A DNA stretch of 64,000 bases, from the NCBI RefSeq assembly GCF_014696105.1, contig NZ_JACJPO010000033.1:25905-89904 (forward strand), read 5' to 3'. A program made the position numbers and the translations under genes. Shown piece by piece: positions 7,611 to 15,771 of the stretch; position 1 is the stretch's first letter, and each line of letters begins with the position of its first letter. The notes beneath the pieces are model-generated. The model was not told where the DNA came from and did no database searches. It saw nothing but the letters and a program-made list of their open reading frames with translations. The stretch is from Microcoleus sp. FACHB-1515 (GTDB lineage: Bacteria; Cyanobacteriota; Cyanobacteriia; Elainellales; Elainellaceae).

Positions 7611-8570
7611 TCAGCCTTTGCCGTTGGTGTCGCTGACGATCGATCGCATTCCTTCTAGCGTGGCGGGAATCGATCGCGGATCCATAAACATGACTTTGCT
7701 GCTGTCGCTGCTGCCGATCGCGTTGCCCATTTCGATGTAGTTCTGCGCGATCAAAAACTGCAAAGCTTCGCGAGCTTGCGGATCGGTTTTGATGATTTTG
7801 GCAATCACCTGCATTGCTTCGGCTGTCGCCTGTGCCTTCAGAACTTGCTGTTGGCGTTCGGCCTGAGCGCGAAGAACGATCGCTTTTTGCTGCGCTTCGG
7901 CATCGAGAATTGCGGCTTTTTGGCGAGCTTCTGCTTCTAAGACGCGAGCTTCTGCGCCACCGCGAGCCGAGTTGATTGCCGCTTCGCGTTCGCCTTCCGA
8001 GTTGAGAATCGCGGCTCGCTTGCGGCGTTCTGCCGACATTTGCAGTTCCATCGATTCCTGTACGGCTTTGGAGGGAATGATGTCGCGCAGTTCAACGCGA
8101 GTCACCTTGACGCCCCAGGGATCAGTGGACTGATCGAGTTCTTGCAGCAGAATTTCGTTGATTTGCGATCGCGCCGTAAACGTCTCATCCAGTTCGAGCC
8201 GTCCCATTTCCGATCGAATCTGCGTCAGCACCAAGTTAACCATTGCCGACTGAAGGTTTTCAACTTTGTAGTAAGCCTTCTCCAAGTCGAGAATGCGCCA
8301 GTAAACGACGGCATCAACCGTAATCGAAACGTTGTCTCGCGTAATGCACTGCTGCGGCGGAATGTCGAGGACGCGCTCGCGAATCGTTTGCTGATAAACG
8401 ACTCGATCGACAAACGGCATCGTGAAGTTCAAACCGGGACTGAGCTTTTTGCCGCTGTAGCGTCCTAGTCGCTCCACCAGCGCTTCGTTACCCTGATTGA
8501 CGATGCGGACGGAACCTGCGACGCCCGCACCGCCCAAAGCCAACATCACCAACAGTAAAAAGTTGCCCAT
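7611..8570 (-). CDS. SPFH/band 7 (stomatin-like, QmcA family) membrane protein
   Basis: The 319-residue protein starts with a membrane helix (residues 3-22), then the SPFH domain: [51 protein letters not shown]. It ends with a long Ala/Glu/Gln-rich coiled coil (about residues 185-255, [30 protein letters not shown]). The coiled coil and length match stomatin/QmcA proteins that form large rings or microdomains in the membrane and scaffold other proteins. The upstream gene encodes an NfeD protein, the usual partner of QmcA/slipins. The pair is separated by about 100 bp and probably co-transcribed. Confidence 0.9.
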   Translation of the reverse strand: MGNFLLLVMLALGGAGVAGSVRIVNQGNEALVERLGRYSGKKLSPGLNFTMPFVDRVVYQQTIRERVLDIPPQQCITRDNVSITVDAVVYWRILDLEKAYYKVENLQSAMVNLVLTQIRSEMGRLELDETFTARSQINEILLQELDQSTDPWGVKVTRVELRDIIPSKAVQESMELQMSAERRKRAAILNSEGEREAAINSARGGAEARVLEAEARQKAAILDAEAQQKAIVLRAQAERQQQVLKAQATAEAMQVIAKIIKTDPQAREALQFLIAQNYIEMGNAIGSSDSSKVMFMDPRSIPATLEGMRSIVSDTNGKG

Positions 8571-8673
8571 TGCAACACTCCTAATTGAGTTAAAAATTGA
8601 GAATTTTTGGGTTGCCCTGGATTGAAATCTGCGCTAGCGGGATGGCAGGAAGCAGAGGGCGAAACCGAACCCG

Positions 8674-9099
8674 CTAGCGGACGATCGATTCCGGCATGAC
8701 AATCAGCGTTGTTCCACGTCGCCCAACCACATAAACAGGCTGATTTGGCAGAATTTCGAGGTCTTCGTCACCGCAGCGAGCCTGCCAAGAATTGCCTTCG
8801 TAGAGGACGCGCCCGATCGCTCCCGGTGCAATTGCGGTGAGGGTTGTGGCTTCCTTGGAATCAGCGATCGCATCGCTGCCATGCGGAATGAGGCGGCGCG
8901 TTACAAAGGTTAGGGCAACTGACAAAATTAGCCACACCACAATTTGAATACTCACCTGCGGAACCACAAAGGCAAGCAGGGCAACGGCGATCGCACTAAT
9001 GCCCATCACAAATTCTACAAACGCAGTCGGAACAATCAGTTCAAGCAGGCAGAGCAGCAACCCTGCCACCAGCCATAAAATCGGAGGACTCAATTCCAT
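8674..9099 (-). CDS. NfeD family membrane protein (YbbJ-like)
   Basis: The product is 141 residues when started at ATG 9099, where MELSPPILWLVAGLLLCLLELIVP begins the first membrane helix. A longer in-frame extension upstream has no membrane or domain character and was not used. Two or three helices are followed by a C-terminal OB-fold-like domain (GAIGRVLYEGNSWQARCGDEDLEILPNQPVYVVGRRGTTLIV), the soluble NfeD domain. NfeD-short proteins act with SPFH proteins in membrane quality control, and the SPFH gene lies directly downstream. Confidence 0.85.
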   Translation of the reverse strand: MELSPPILWLVAGLLLCLLELIVPTAFVEFVMGISAIAVALLAFVVPQVSIQIVVWLILSVALTFVTRRLIPHGSDAIADSKEATTLTAIAPGAIGRVLYEGNSWQARCGDEDLEILPNQPVYVVGRRGTTLIVMPESIVR

Positions 9100-9354
9100 C
9101 GCACCTATGTTGATTGAGGTAAGCGTAACTTCAGCGAAAAAGCGATCGATTCCGGGGTGAGGGGCGGAAAGGTGGCTGTTTGCGAATCTCCAACCCCTGA
9201 CACCGAACCCTTGATTTTCCAGATTTAGCGTTTTTAATGAAATTGCAACCAAAAGAAGCGCTATGGACTGCAATTTCGCACTACAATGACTCGTTAATTT
9301 CCCGACACGACTAATCTAGCTCATTCGATCGCCCATCCACCTTGGTCTTAGCTT

Positions 9355-11214
9355 ATGACTGCGCGAATTCTTTCTGAGCCTTCAGCGCCAAGCGCTGCAA
9401 CTTTGCCGATTCAGTGTCCGAATCTAACCTGTCGTCATGCCGAAAATGCTTGGGGACAGCGCTTGTGCGATCGCTGCCAAACGCCGCTGAATTACAGCTA
9501 CCTGTGGGCGATTACCAGTTCGCATTCTGCCGGAACGATTCTCGATCGCCGCTATGTGGTGATGGCTCCCCAGATTTGGCTAGACACAAAGCCCGTTGAG
9601 CCTGCGGAACTGCCTGTTCTGCCGGAGATGTTGCCTTATCTCAGGCTGCACAGTCTGCGGCTGCATCTCCCGGAACTGCGCGGCTTCTATCAGGAAAACG
9701 GGCGATCGATTCCGCTGCTGACCAATGTGCCGATCGACGATACAGGAAAGCTTTATCCCGCTTTGGGGGCGCTATGGCCGCAAACAACTCCGGTGCGTCA
9801 GCTCTCTTGGTTTTGGCAGATGCTGATGCTGTGGGAACCCTTGAGCGAACAGGGCGTTGCCAGTAGTCTGCTGGCAGCAGAAAATTTGCGGGTGGAAGGC
9901 TGGCGAGTGCGACTGCGCGAACTGCGTTTAGACCAAACGCCGCCCACGCTCAAGGATTTAGCTGCGCTGTGGCTGCGCTGGATTTCACCAACGAAATCGC
10001 CCCTTGTTCCTGCGCTTCAGCAGCTTTGTCAAGAAATGCAGTCAGGCGCGACTCTTCAGGCGATCGCCCTCCGCCTCAATTCCCTGCTGCTTCAGCAATC
10101 TGCCCAACTGCCGTTACGTCTGAAGGTTGCCTCAGCCACAACCAGCGGCACAATTCGCACCCTCAACGAAGACGCTTGCTATCCGCCTGTGAATGAAACG
10201 GGCGATCTGGCAGAACTGGGAATTGTCTGCGACGGCATTGGTGGACATGCGGGCGGTGAAGTTGCGAGTCAGCTTGCCGTCCGATCGCTCTGTTTGCAAA
10301 TTCGCGCTCTTGTTGCTGATACGTTGGCACAGCCCGAACCGCTGCCGCCTGCTGTGATCATGCAGCAGCTAGAAGCGATCGTCCGCGTCGTCAACAATTT
10401 AATCGCGAGTCAGAATGATGCACATGGCCGAGCCGATCGCCAGCGTATGGGAACAACTTTGGTGATGGCGCTGCAACTGCCGCAGGCCACTTCAACGGGC
10501 ACGAACGCGCATGAACTTTATCTGGTTCACACGGGAGACAGCCGCGCCTACTGGCTAGCGCCGCGCTACTGCCATTTGCTGACGGTGGATGATGATTTGG
10601 CCGGGCGGGAAGTGCGAATGGGACGCAGCTTGTATGCTCAGGCGCAGCAGCGATCGGACGGAGGCGCACTCACGCAGGCATTGGGCACTCGCGAAGCCGA
10701 CTGGCTGCGTCCCACCGTGCAGCGCTTGATTCTGGATGAAGATGGCGTTCTGCTGCTGTGTTCGGACGGTGTTAGCGATAACAATTTGATCGAACAAAAC
10801 TGGGAAGATCTGACGCGCCAAGTGCTCAAGGGTAAAATTACGCTGACTGCTGCTGCTCAATCTTGGATCGAATTGGCGAACGAGAAGAACGGATCAGACA
10901 ATGCGACGGCGGTGCTGATGCACTGTCAGCTTTCGACGGCTGAAACGCCGCTGTTTGAACCGATCGCCCTGCCGCTGCCTAGCGAAGACATGACTGAAGC
11001 CTCGAAAGCCTTGCTGTATGGCGAATCGACTGAGTCGCCTGCGTCCGTTTCGGCTGCGCCTGTTGTCCGTCCGGTCAGCCTGTGGGCAGTGCGGTTTGGA
11101 CTGGCTGTGTTGATGCTGGTGATGGGGGCAGCCGGAATTACGGCTTGGCATCACTTCGCACCCGATAGCTTCAACCGCACGATCGAGCGGATCTTCCCGC
11201 CGACCGCTGATTAG
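9355..11214 (+). CDS. PP2C-family Ser/Thr phosphatase with zinc ribbon and kinase-like N-terminus
   Basis: This 619-residue protein has several parts. A Cys4 zinc-ribbon (C21, C26, C38, C41) starts it. Residues about 60-220 include LYPALGALWPQTTPVRQLSWFWQML, GVASSLLAAENLRVEGWRVRLREL and PTLKDLAALWLRW. Their order resembles the C-lobe of a eukaryotic-type protein kinase without catalytic residues. The PP2C domain (about residues 255-530) has its metal motifs: RTLNEDA, CDGIGGHAGGE, HTGDSRAYW, LCSDGVSDN and SDNATAV. A C-terminal membrane helix near residues 580-600 anchors it. It should dephosphorylate protein Ser/Thr in a Mn/Mg-dependent way at the membrane. The pseudokinase reading is inference. 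Confidence 0.88.
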   Translation: MTARILSEPSAPSAATLPIQCPNLTCRHAENAWGQRLCDRCQTPLNYSYLWAITSSHSAGTILDRRYVVMAPQIWLDTKPVEPAELPVLPEMLPYLRLHSLRLHLPELRGFYQENGRSIPLLTNVPIDDTGKLYPALGALWPQTTPVRQLSWFWQMLMLWEPLSEQGVASSLLAAENLRVEGWRVRLRELRLDQTPPTLKDLAALWLRWISPTKSPLVPALQQLCQEMQSGATLQAIALRLNSLLLQQSAQLPLRLKVASATTSGTIRTLNEDACYPPVNETGDLAELGIVCDGIGGHAGGEVASQLAVRSLCLQIRALVADTLAQPEPLPPAVIMQQLEAIVRVVNNLIASQNDAHGRADRQRMGTTLVMALQLPQATSTGTNAHELYLVHTGDSRAYWLAPRYCHLLTVDDDLAGREVRMGRSLYAQAQQRSDGGALTQALGTREADWLRPTVQRLILDEDGVLLLCSDGVSDNNLIEQNWEDLTRQVLKGKITLTAAAQSWIELANEKNGSDNATAVLMHCQLSTAETPLFEPIALPLPSEDMTEASKALLYGESTESPASVSAAPVVRPVSLWAVRFGLAVLMLVMGAAGITAWHHFAPDSFNRTIERIFPPTAD

Positions 11215-11240
11215 CAGCAGGCGTCCATAACTTACCTGCG

Positions 11241-11267
11241 AACCGCCTTCCATAGGCGGTTTTTTTG
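11241..11267 (+). terminator. Intrinsic terminator of the PP2C gene
   Basis: AACCGCC (11241-11247) pairs with GGCGGTT (11255-11261) around a 7-nt loop and runs into eight T residues (11260-11267). Confidence 0.88.
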
Positions 11268-11282
11268 CTTAAGAAAAGTTTA

Positions 11283-11322
11283 ATTGTCAGGATTTGACAA
11301 TCAATTTTCTAAACAGTAAAAT
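11283..11322 (+). promoter_or_regulatory. Consensus sigma70 promoter with inverted repeat over the -35
   Basis: TTGACA (11294-11299), a 17-bp spacer and TAAAAT (11317-11322) form a near-perfect promoter. ATTGTCA (11283-11289) and TGACAAT (11295-11301) make an inverted repeat that overlaps the -35, a likely regulator site. The transcript would have a leader of about 125 nt before the gene at 11453. Confidence 0.65.
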
Positions 11323-11452
11323 TAGATACAGAAATAAAAATTCGTTCATCTTTTTGGTCGCTACTGACGCGATCGAAAAGACGGAAGTAGGGAAACCTCC
11401 CGAAGGAACGCGCCTCTGACCGACTCAACATTTTTCTTTGGAGGCGAAACTC

Positions 11453-11641
11453 ATGAAATTCTATTATCGCGGCACAAAATTTGGCTTTGATGGCGACTTG
11501 GGTGACTCGATCGCCGACCAGCTTGATCAAGAAGAGCGCGATCGCGTTTTTCGTCATGCTGACGGCCTGCCTGTTCCGCAGCCTGTGATGCGACGCAGTG
11601 GTCAAGGCTTGCCCCGTCCGCTGCCGATGCGAAATCGCTAA
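11453..11641 (+). CDS. DUF4278 small protein
   Basis: The 62-residue product begins MKFYYRGTKFGFD, the start typical of the DUF4278 family of small cyanobacterial proteins (MxxxYRGxxY). ATG 11453 was chosen because GGAGG at 11440-11444 is well spaced from it. A longer TTG start would put the ribosome site inside the gene. The rest is polar (ADQLDQEERDRVFRHADGLP). Family function is unknown. It has a strong own promoter and its own terminator, so it is probably made in quantity. Confidence 0.78.
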   Translation: MKFYYRGTKFGFDGDLGDSIADQLDQEERDRVFRHADGLPVPQPVMRRSGQGLPRPLPMRNR

Positions 11642-11647
11642 TTCCTT

Positions 11648-11687
11648 CAGGAGCGAACAGCTCAAAATGCAGCTTCGCTCCTGTTTT
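11648..11687 (+). terminator. Intrinsic terminator after the DUF4278 gene
   Basis: CAGGAGCGAA (11648-11657) pairs exactly with TTCGCTCCTG (11674-11683), followed by TTTT. The stem is 10 bp with a 16-nt loop. Confidence 0.78.
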
Positions 11688-11716
11688 AAACATTATTTAC
11701 AACTTGGAAATCTCAC

Positions 11717-12034
11717 ATGAAATCTCAGCGCAACGTTGGCAACGTTCATCAGCAAAACATTCTCGATAGCCTACAGCACCGTTTGGATGCCGCTCGTGCT
11801 AAAGGTGACGCCAATCTCATCAGCCAGCTAGAGCGCGAAATGCAGCAGTCTCGCGGCATGGCAAGCGCTCCGCTGCCGAGGACGCAAGCGCCTCGCGTTT
11901 CCAATGCCGAAGTGACCCGACAGCACCGTCAAAATCTGCGTGACAACGTGCAGCGTCGGTTAAACTCGGCTCGCGATCGCGGCGACCAAAATTTGATCAA
12001 TCAGCTAGAGCGTGAACTTCAAGAGCTTGCATAA
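11717..12034 (+). CDS. Small helical protein with two tandem repeats, function unknown
   Basis: The 105-residue protein consists of two similar units of about 35 residues. The first is QQNILDSLQHRLDAARAKGDANLISQLEREMQQ and the second is RQNLRDNVQRRLNSARDRGDQNLINQLERELQE. Each is a helix-turn-helix of charged residues joined by a Pro-rich linker (residues 55-68). The pattern LxxRLxxARxxGDxNLIxQLEREL suggests paired helices that dimerise or bind a partner. I cannot name the family with certainty. The gene sits between two clear terminators with only about 30 bp upstream for a promoter, so it may be expressed by read-through or from a short promoter near 11690. Confidence 0.72.
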   Translation: MKSQRNVGNVHQQNILDSLQHRLDAARAKGDANLISQLEREMQQSRGMASAPLPRTQAPRVSNAEVTRQHRQNLRDNVQRRLNSARDRGDQNLINQLERELQELA

Positions 12035-12080
12035 GCTTGCCTAGCCTCAGTTTGAACGACAAGGCAAACGCCTCACAACG

Positions 12081-12124
12081 ATTGAGCCTCAGATGGAGCA
12101 TTTCCAGCAGAGGCTCAATTTTTT
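12081..12124 (+). terminator. Intrinsic terminator after the tandem-repeat protein gene
   Basis: ATTGAGCCTC (12081-12090) pairs with GAGGCTCAAT (12110-12119) and is followed by six T residues to 12124. Confidence 0.85.
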
Positions 12125-12177
12125 GCGATGGTCTACTAGCGGTTGATCTGCTGGCGCTGGAACGGTGCGATCGACTG

Positions 12178-13347
12178 CTAGCGACGGCGCGTTTTGCTCA
12201 CCATTTTGCGCGAAAAGCGCAGGTTCAGTTCTTCTTGGTCTGCCCAGTCTTGCAGGATGCGGAAGAATGCTTGGCGATCGTCCATCTGCAAAACGGCAGT
12301 TTGGTCGGCGGTTTCGATCGCATACGGATAGCCACCGCCAATAATCACTTCAGCGCGTACCCAGTCGAGAATTTGATTGTGACGATTTGCTTCGTAAACC
12401 CACATTGGCAGTTCGAGGCGGACAGGATAGCCGTCGCGAGTGGTTCGGAGGTAGGTGAAGGCAACGCGATCGCGCTGGTCGTCGTAGCTGTTCAAAATTC
12501 CGGCTCGCTGGCAGCGAAACAGCGGGGTGCGATCGCCCCAGTTCATCGATCGGTGAATCAGTTGCGCGTCGTGAATTGAGTTGGAGGCAGGCAGGTCGAA
12601 TAGCGTCCGCAGCATGACGGCCAGATCTTGCGCGTAGGTTGTGTCGATGTAGGCAACGAGGGGAACGCGGTGACGTTCGCTGGCGGCGAGGAGCGATCGC
12701 AAACAGTCCACATAGACCTGTCGCGTTTCGGCGTCGAAGGCTTCGGCAAACGTGGCAACCAGCGAACCGTCGAGGAAAACCAAAACATCTTCGGCTCCGG
12801 CATGGTCGTGGATGTATTCAATTAATCGTTCGATTTCCATCTCAAAGCGGCGCATACTGACACGGCGATCGACAGGTTCTCCGCTGTTTTTGGCCTGCAA
12901 TTCTTGCGGCGTCATCACGTCGATGCGAATGTCTTTACAGTAGCCGCCTTGCGGGAGATGAGAATTTTCAAACCAGCCAATTTGCACCAAAGCGATCGGA
13001 ATTGACAGATCTTTGCTGGGATAAATTTGCGATCCATCCACAGCGAATGTGGTGATGCCGCCTAGTCGATCGCGCACCCAGTCGATGCTTTCTTCGCGAT
13101 TTTGCCAGCTTAAACCGCAGGGCAAAATTAAGCTGGGTGCGTTTTCATATTCTTCTAGCGGTCGCGCTCCCAAGTCGCTTGGATGCTTGAGCAAAAGCTC
13201 TGCGAGTTCTTCCGGCCACAAGTCGCAAAATCGCTCGATCGCCGTTCGATAGCGCTGCAAATCGCGCAGTGCTTCGGAATTGAATGCAGAAAAATCTTGG
13301 CGTTTGGCGTTGAGAATGTCGCGAATTTGAGAAGATTTGATCGGCAT
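12178..13347 (-). CDS. nurA: DNA double-strand break repair nuclease NurA
   Basis: The 389-residue protein carries the NurA nuclease domain. The first catalytic acidic motif is FAVDGSQIYPSKDLSIPIALVQIGWF (about residues 85-110). A second, VLVFLDGSLVATFA, lies near residue 205, and a third region has VAYIDTTYAQDLAVML. NurA is a 5'-3' exonuclease and Mn-dependent endonuclease of RNase H-like fold. In archaea it works with the HerA helicase in end resection, and no HerA gene is next to it here. The start at 13347 (MPIKSSQIRDIL) gives the usual N-terminus. An upstream in-frame start adds 15 residues without clear homology. Confidence 0.85.
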   Translation of the reverse strand: MPIKSSQIRDILNAKRQDFSAFNSEALRDLQRYRTAIERFCDLWPEELAELLLKHPSDLGARPLEEYENAPSLILPCGLSWQNREESIDWVRDRLGGITTFAVDGSQIYPSKDLSIPIALVQIGWFENSHLPQGGYCKDIRIDVMTPQELQAKNSGEPVDRRVSMRRFEMEIERLIEYIHDHAGAEDVLVFLDGSLVATFAEAFDAETRQVYVDCLRSLLAASERHRVPLVAYIDTTYAQDLAVMLRTLFDLPASNSIHDAQLIHRSMNWGDRTPLFRCQRAGILNSYDDQRDRVAFTYLRTTRDGYPVRLELPMWVYEANRHNQILDWVRAEVIIGGGYPYAIETADQTAVLQMDDRQAFFRILQDWADQEELNLRFSRKMVSKTRRR

Positions 13348-13495
13348 GGCGGCGATGAGCGAACGTAGTACAAATATACAGTTCGATCGCACTTTTGCTA
13401 CAGATTTTTTTGCTAAAAATTAACGCCTTGCCTGAATCGATTTGTTTTTATTGGTTAATTCTTTCAAGTTCAAAATTTTCTAGATTGGGAATTTG

Positions 13496-14059
13496 CTATT
13501 TTCGATTAACATCGAGCAGTCCGGCAGGTGGATTAATTTCGATGCGGCGATTTTCCAGATCGACAATCGGGACGATCGCCTCGACAAACGGAATTAAGAC
13601 GCGCTGATTTGAGTCTTTCAGCACAACTTCGAGCAAATCATTTCCGGCGGGGATCACGTCGGTAACGGTGCCGATCGCTTCTTGAGATTCCTGCTGAAAC
13701 ACCAGTAAACCAATGAGATCGAGGACATGAAATTCGCCTGCTTCAAGCGGGGGTCGATCGTCTTCGCGCACCAAAATCAAGCAGTTTCGTAGGGCTTCGG
13801 CTGCGTTGCGATCGCTGATCCCCGCCAGCCGAATCACGTAAAGTCCTTTTCCGTCGAGATAGCGACCGGACTTGAGTTCAACGGATTCTGGATCAGATTG
13901 ACCAGGACGCAGCAGCCAGCGATCGCCCGGTCGGATGAAGCGATCGGGGAAGTCGGTGTCGGGATAGACGCGCAGTTCGCCTTTGAGTCCTTGGGCGCTG
14001 ACGATTTTGCCGATCGCGATCCAGCCAGCGGGAATTTGGGGATCGATCGAGCGGTTCAT
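13496..14059 (-). CDS. rimM: 16S rRNA processing protein RimM
   Basis: The 187-residue product begins MNRSIDPQIPAGWIAIGKIVSAQGLKGELRVYP, the conserved RimM N-terminus (G-x-I-V-x-x-x-G-x-x-G-E-x-x-V). It ends with a PRC-barrel (EFHVLDLIGLLVFQQESQEAIGTVTDVIPAGNDLLEVVL and VLIPFVEAIVPIVDLENRRIEINPPAGLL). RimM binds ribosomal protein S19 and helps mature the 3' domain of 16S rRNA. The start codon overlaps the stop of the aminotransferase gene upstream by four bases (ATGA), so the two are co-translated. Confidence 0.93.
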   Translation of the reverse strand: MNRSIDPQIPAGWIAIGKIVSAQGLKGELRVYPDTDFPDRFIRPGDRWLLRPGQSDPESVELKSGRYLDGKGLYVIRLAGISDRNAAEALRNCLILVREDDRPPLEAGEFHVLDLIGLLVFQQESQEAIGTVTDVIPAGNDLLEVVLKDSNQRVLIPFVEAIVPIVDLENRRIEINPPAGLLDVNRK

Positions 14060-15342
14060 CGGACGGTGGCGGGCTGTTTGGCGTAGACGCGATCGACAAT
14101 TTCGGCAATCCGGCGCATTCCCATTGCGAGTTCTTCGTCCGTTGCGGTCAGGCTGATGCGAATGCACTGGTGTTTGTGCTGCCAGTCTTCTTTCAGTCCG
14201 GGGAAGAACGGACTGCCAGGAACGACGATCACGCCCGTTTGCTTGATTTCCTGATAGAGTTCCCAATCGGTAATTGGCAAGTCTTGGAACCAGATCCACG
14301 CGAAAATTGCGCCTTCGCCGCGATGCAAGAACCAAGGAATATCCGGGGACATCGCAGCATCAAGCGCAGTTTCAAGGACGCTAAATTTGGCCTGGTAGTA
14401 CGGGCGGATGACGGATGTGGAAATGTCGGCCAGCTTACCGGAGCTGATAGCGCGGGCGGCGATCGCCTGACCATAGCGCGACGAGTGCAGACACATATTG
14501 GCCTGAAACGCTTCCAAAACGCGGATCACCTGCTCGTCGCCCAGCGCGATCCCGATGCGCTCTCCCGGCAGTCCGGCCTTAGATAGGCTCATGCAGTGGA
14601 CGATATTTTTGCCAAACAGCGGCGTCATCTCGGTGAAGTTGAGCGCGGGGAATGGCGGTGAGTAAGCCGAATCAATCAAAACGGGGGCGTTGTAGGATTC
14701 AGCGATCGCAGCAATCTTGCGGACTTCGTCATCGGTCAGCACGTTGCCCGTCGGATTGCAGGGACGCGAAAAGAGAACAAAGCCTGTTGATTCGTTCAGT
14801 TCAAGCTGGCTGAAGTCGGGGCGATATTTGAAGCGGTGCGCGGGCGCGTCAATATCGAGCGACGGTTTATAGGCTTTGAGCGCTTCGGGGATCAGCGTCA
14901 CACCGCCGTATCCCGTGTAGTCGGGACTCAGCGGCAGCACGATTTGCTTGAGTCGCCCGTCTGAGGTGTAGCCGCCTAGTGCGTTTGCGGCGTAGAAGTA
15001 GAGTGATTGGCTTCCGGGCGTAATCAAAATGTTGCGATTGGTCAAATTCAGCCCGTAGCGCTGATTGAAATCTTCCAGCACGGCATCGATGAACGGCTGA
15101 TAGCCTTGACTTGACCCGTAGCGGCAAACGACTTCGCCATATTCAGAACTAGCGAGCAGGTCAGCCGTGCAGTCGCGCCAAAGCTGCTCCACTTCCGGCA
15201 AAATGACGGGATTTCCCGCGCTGAGGTTGATAAATTCTCGGCCTTGGCCTGCCTGCAAGGTTTCAATGATGTCTTTCATGATTGCCCGCACCCCGCTCAG
15301 GTGGGACATGTGATCGCCAAATTGGGTCAGGGCAGGCTTCAT
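14056..15342 (-). CDS. Valine-pyruvate transaminase (AvtA-type class I/II aminotransferase)
   Basis: The protein has 428 residues from ATG 15342. It follows E. coli AvtA closely in length and order. It begins LTQFGDHMSHLSGVRAIMKDI and continues through INLSAGNPVILPEV, ITPGSQSLYFYAANAL, FSRPCNPTGNVLTDDE, PVLIDSAYSPPFPALNF and the PLP-lysine motif HCMSLSKAGLPGERIGIAL. GEGAIFAWIWFQDLPIT and VVPGSPFFPGL then follow. AvtA transfers amino groups between alanine/valine and keto acids using PLP. An upstream in-frame ATG at 15429 would add 29 residues that resemble nothing in the family. It overlaps rimM. Confidence 0.82.
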   Translation of the reverse strand: MKPALTQFGDHMSHLSGVRAIMKDIIETLQAGQGREFINLSAGNPVILPEVEQLWRDCTADLLASSEYGEVVCRYGSSQGYQPFIDAVLEDFNQRYGLNLTNRNILITPGSQSLYFYAANALGGYTSDGRLKQIVLPLSPDYTGYGGVTLIPEALKAYKPSLDIDAPAHRFKYRPDFSQLELNESTGFVLFSRPCNPTGNVLTDDEVRKIAAIAESYNAPVLIDSAYSPPFPALNFTEMTPLFGKNIVHCMSLSKAGLPGERIGIALGDEQVIRVLEAFQANMCLHSSRYGQAIAARAISSGKLADISTSVIRPYYQAKFSVLETALDAAMSPDIPWFLHRGEGAIFAWIWFQDLPITDWELYQEIKQTGVIVVPGSPFFPGLKEDWQHKHQCIRISLTATDEELAMGMRRIAEIVDRVYAKQPATVR

Positions 15343-15771
15343 AGGTTCAGTGGAAATCAACGGCAAGAATTTTGTCAATCTTAATGCAATTTGCAGAGCA
15401 AAGCGGCGATGCCAGGTTCGATCGCTCATCCCACTAAGTCGATGCTAACCGCAATCTTCCAACACTAGATTCGATCGCGCCCGTTTCGCAAAAATTCACA
15501 AACCGAAAAAATCATTATGTTTTCGCTGAACTTAAGTTGCGAAGCAGTAAAGTCTGTAAACAGCTCAGCCGAATCGTGGGAATTCCTGCCAGTGTAGATA
15601 TTTGGCTTCGTCAGCATGACCCACCCGATCGAACCTGAGCATTTTCACTGAGGCGATCGCCTCCGTCTCAATTGGGTGAACTTTACCTTTCCAGATCGCT
15701 CAGTTCAACCCTAGTTCGGGATCGATCGCTCCCATCCAGCATCTAGCAACCTGCAATTGGAAGAATTTTCT
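15343..15771. other. Divergent intergenic region, 429 bp
   Basis: This spacer lies between the divergent transaminase and glucan phosphorylase genes and must hold both promoters. It contains a 14-bp palindrome GAGGCGATCGCCTC around a HIP1 site at 15650-15663 and AT-rich tracts near 15490-15550. I see no gene or RNA motif. Confidence 0.6.

Noticed and set aside
12037..12579. Plus-strand open frame overlapping the nurA gene and a terminator
   Set aside because: It starts inside a terminator hairpin and is antisense to nurA; no features of a protein.
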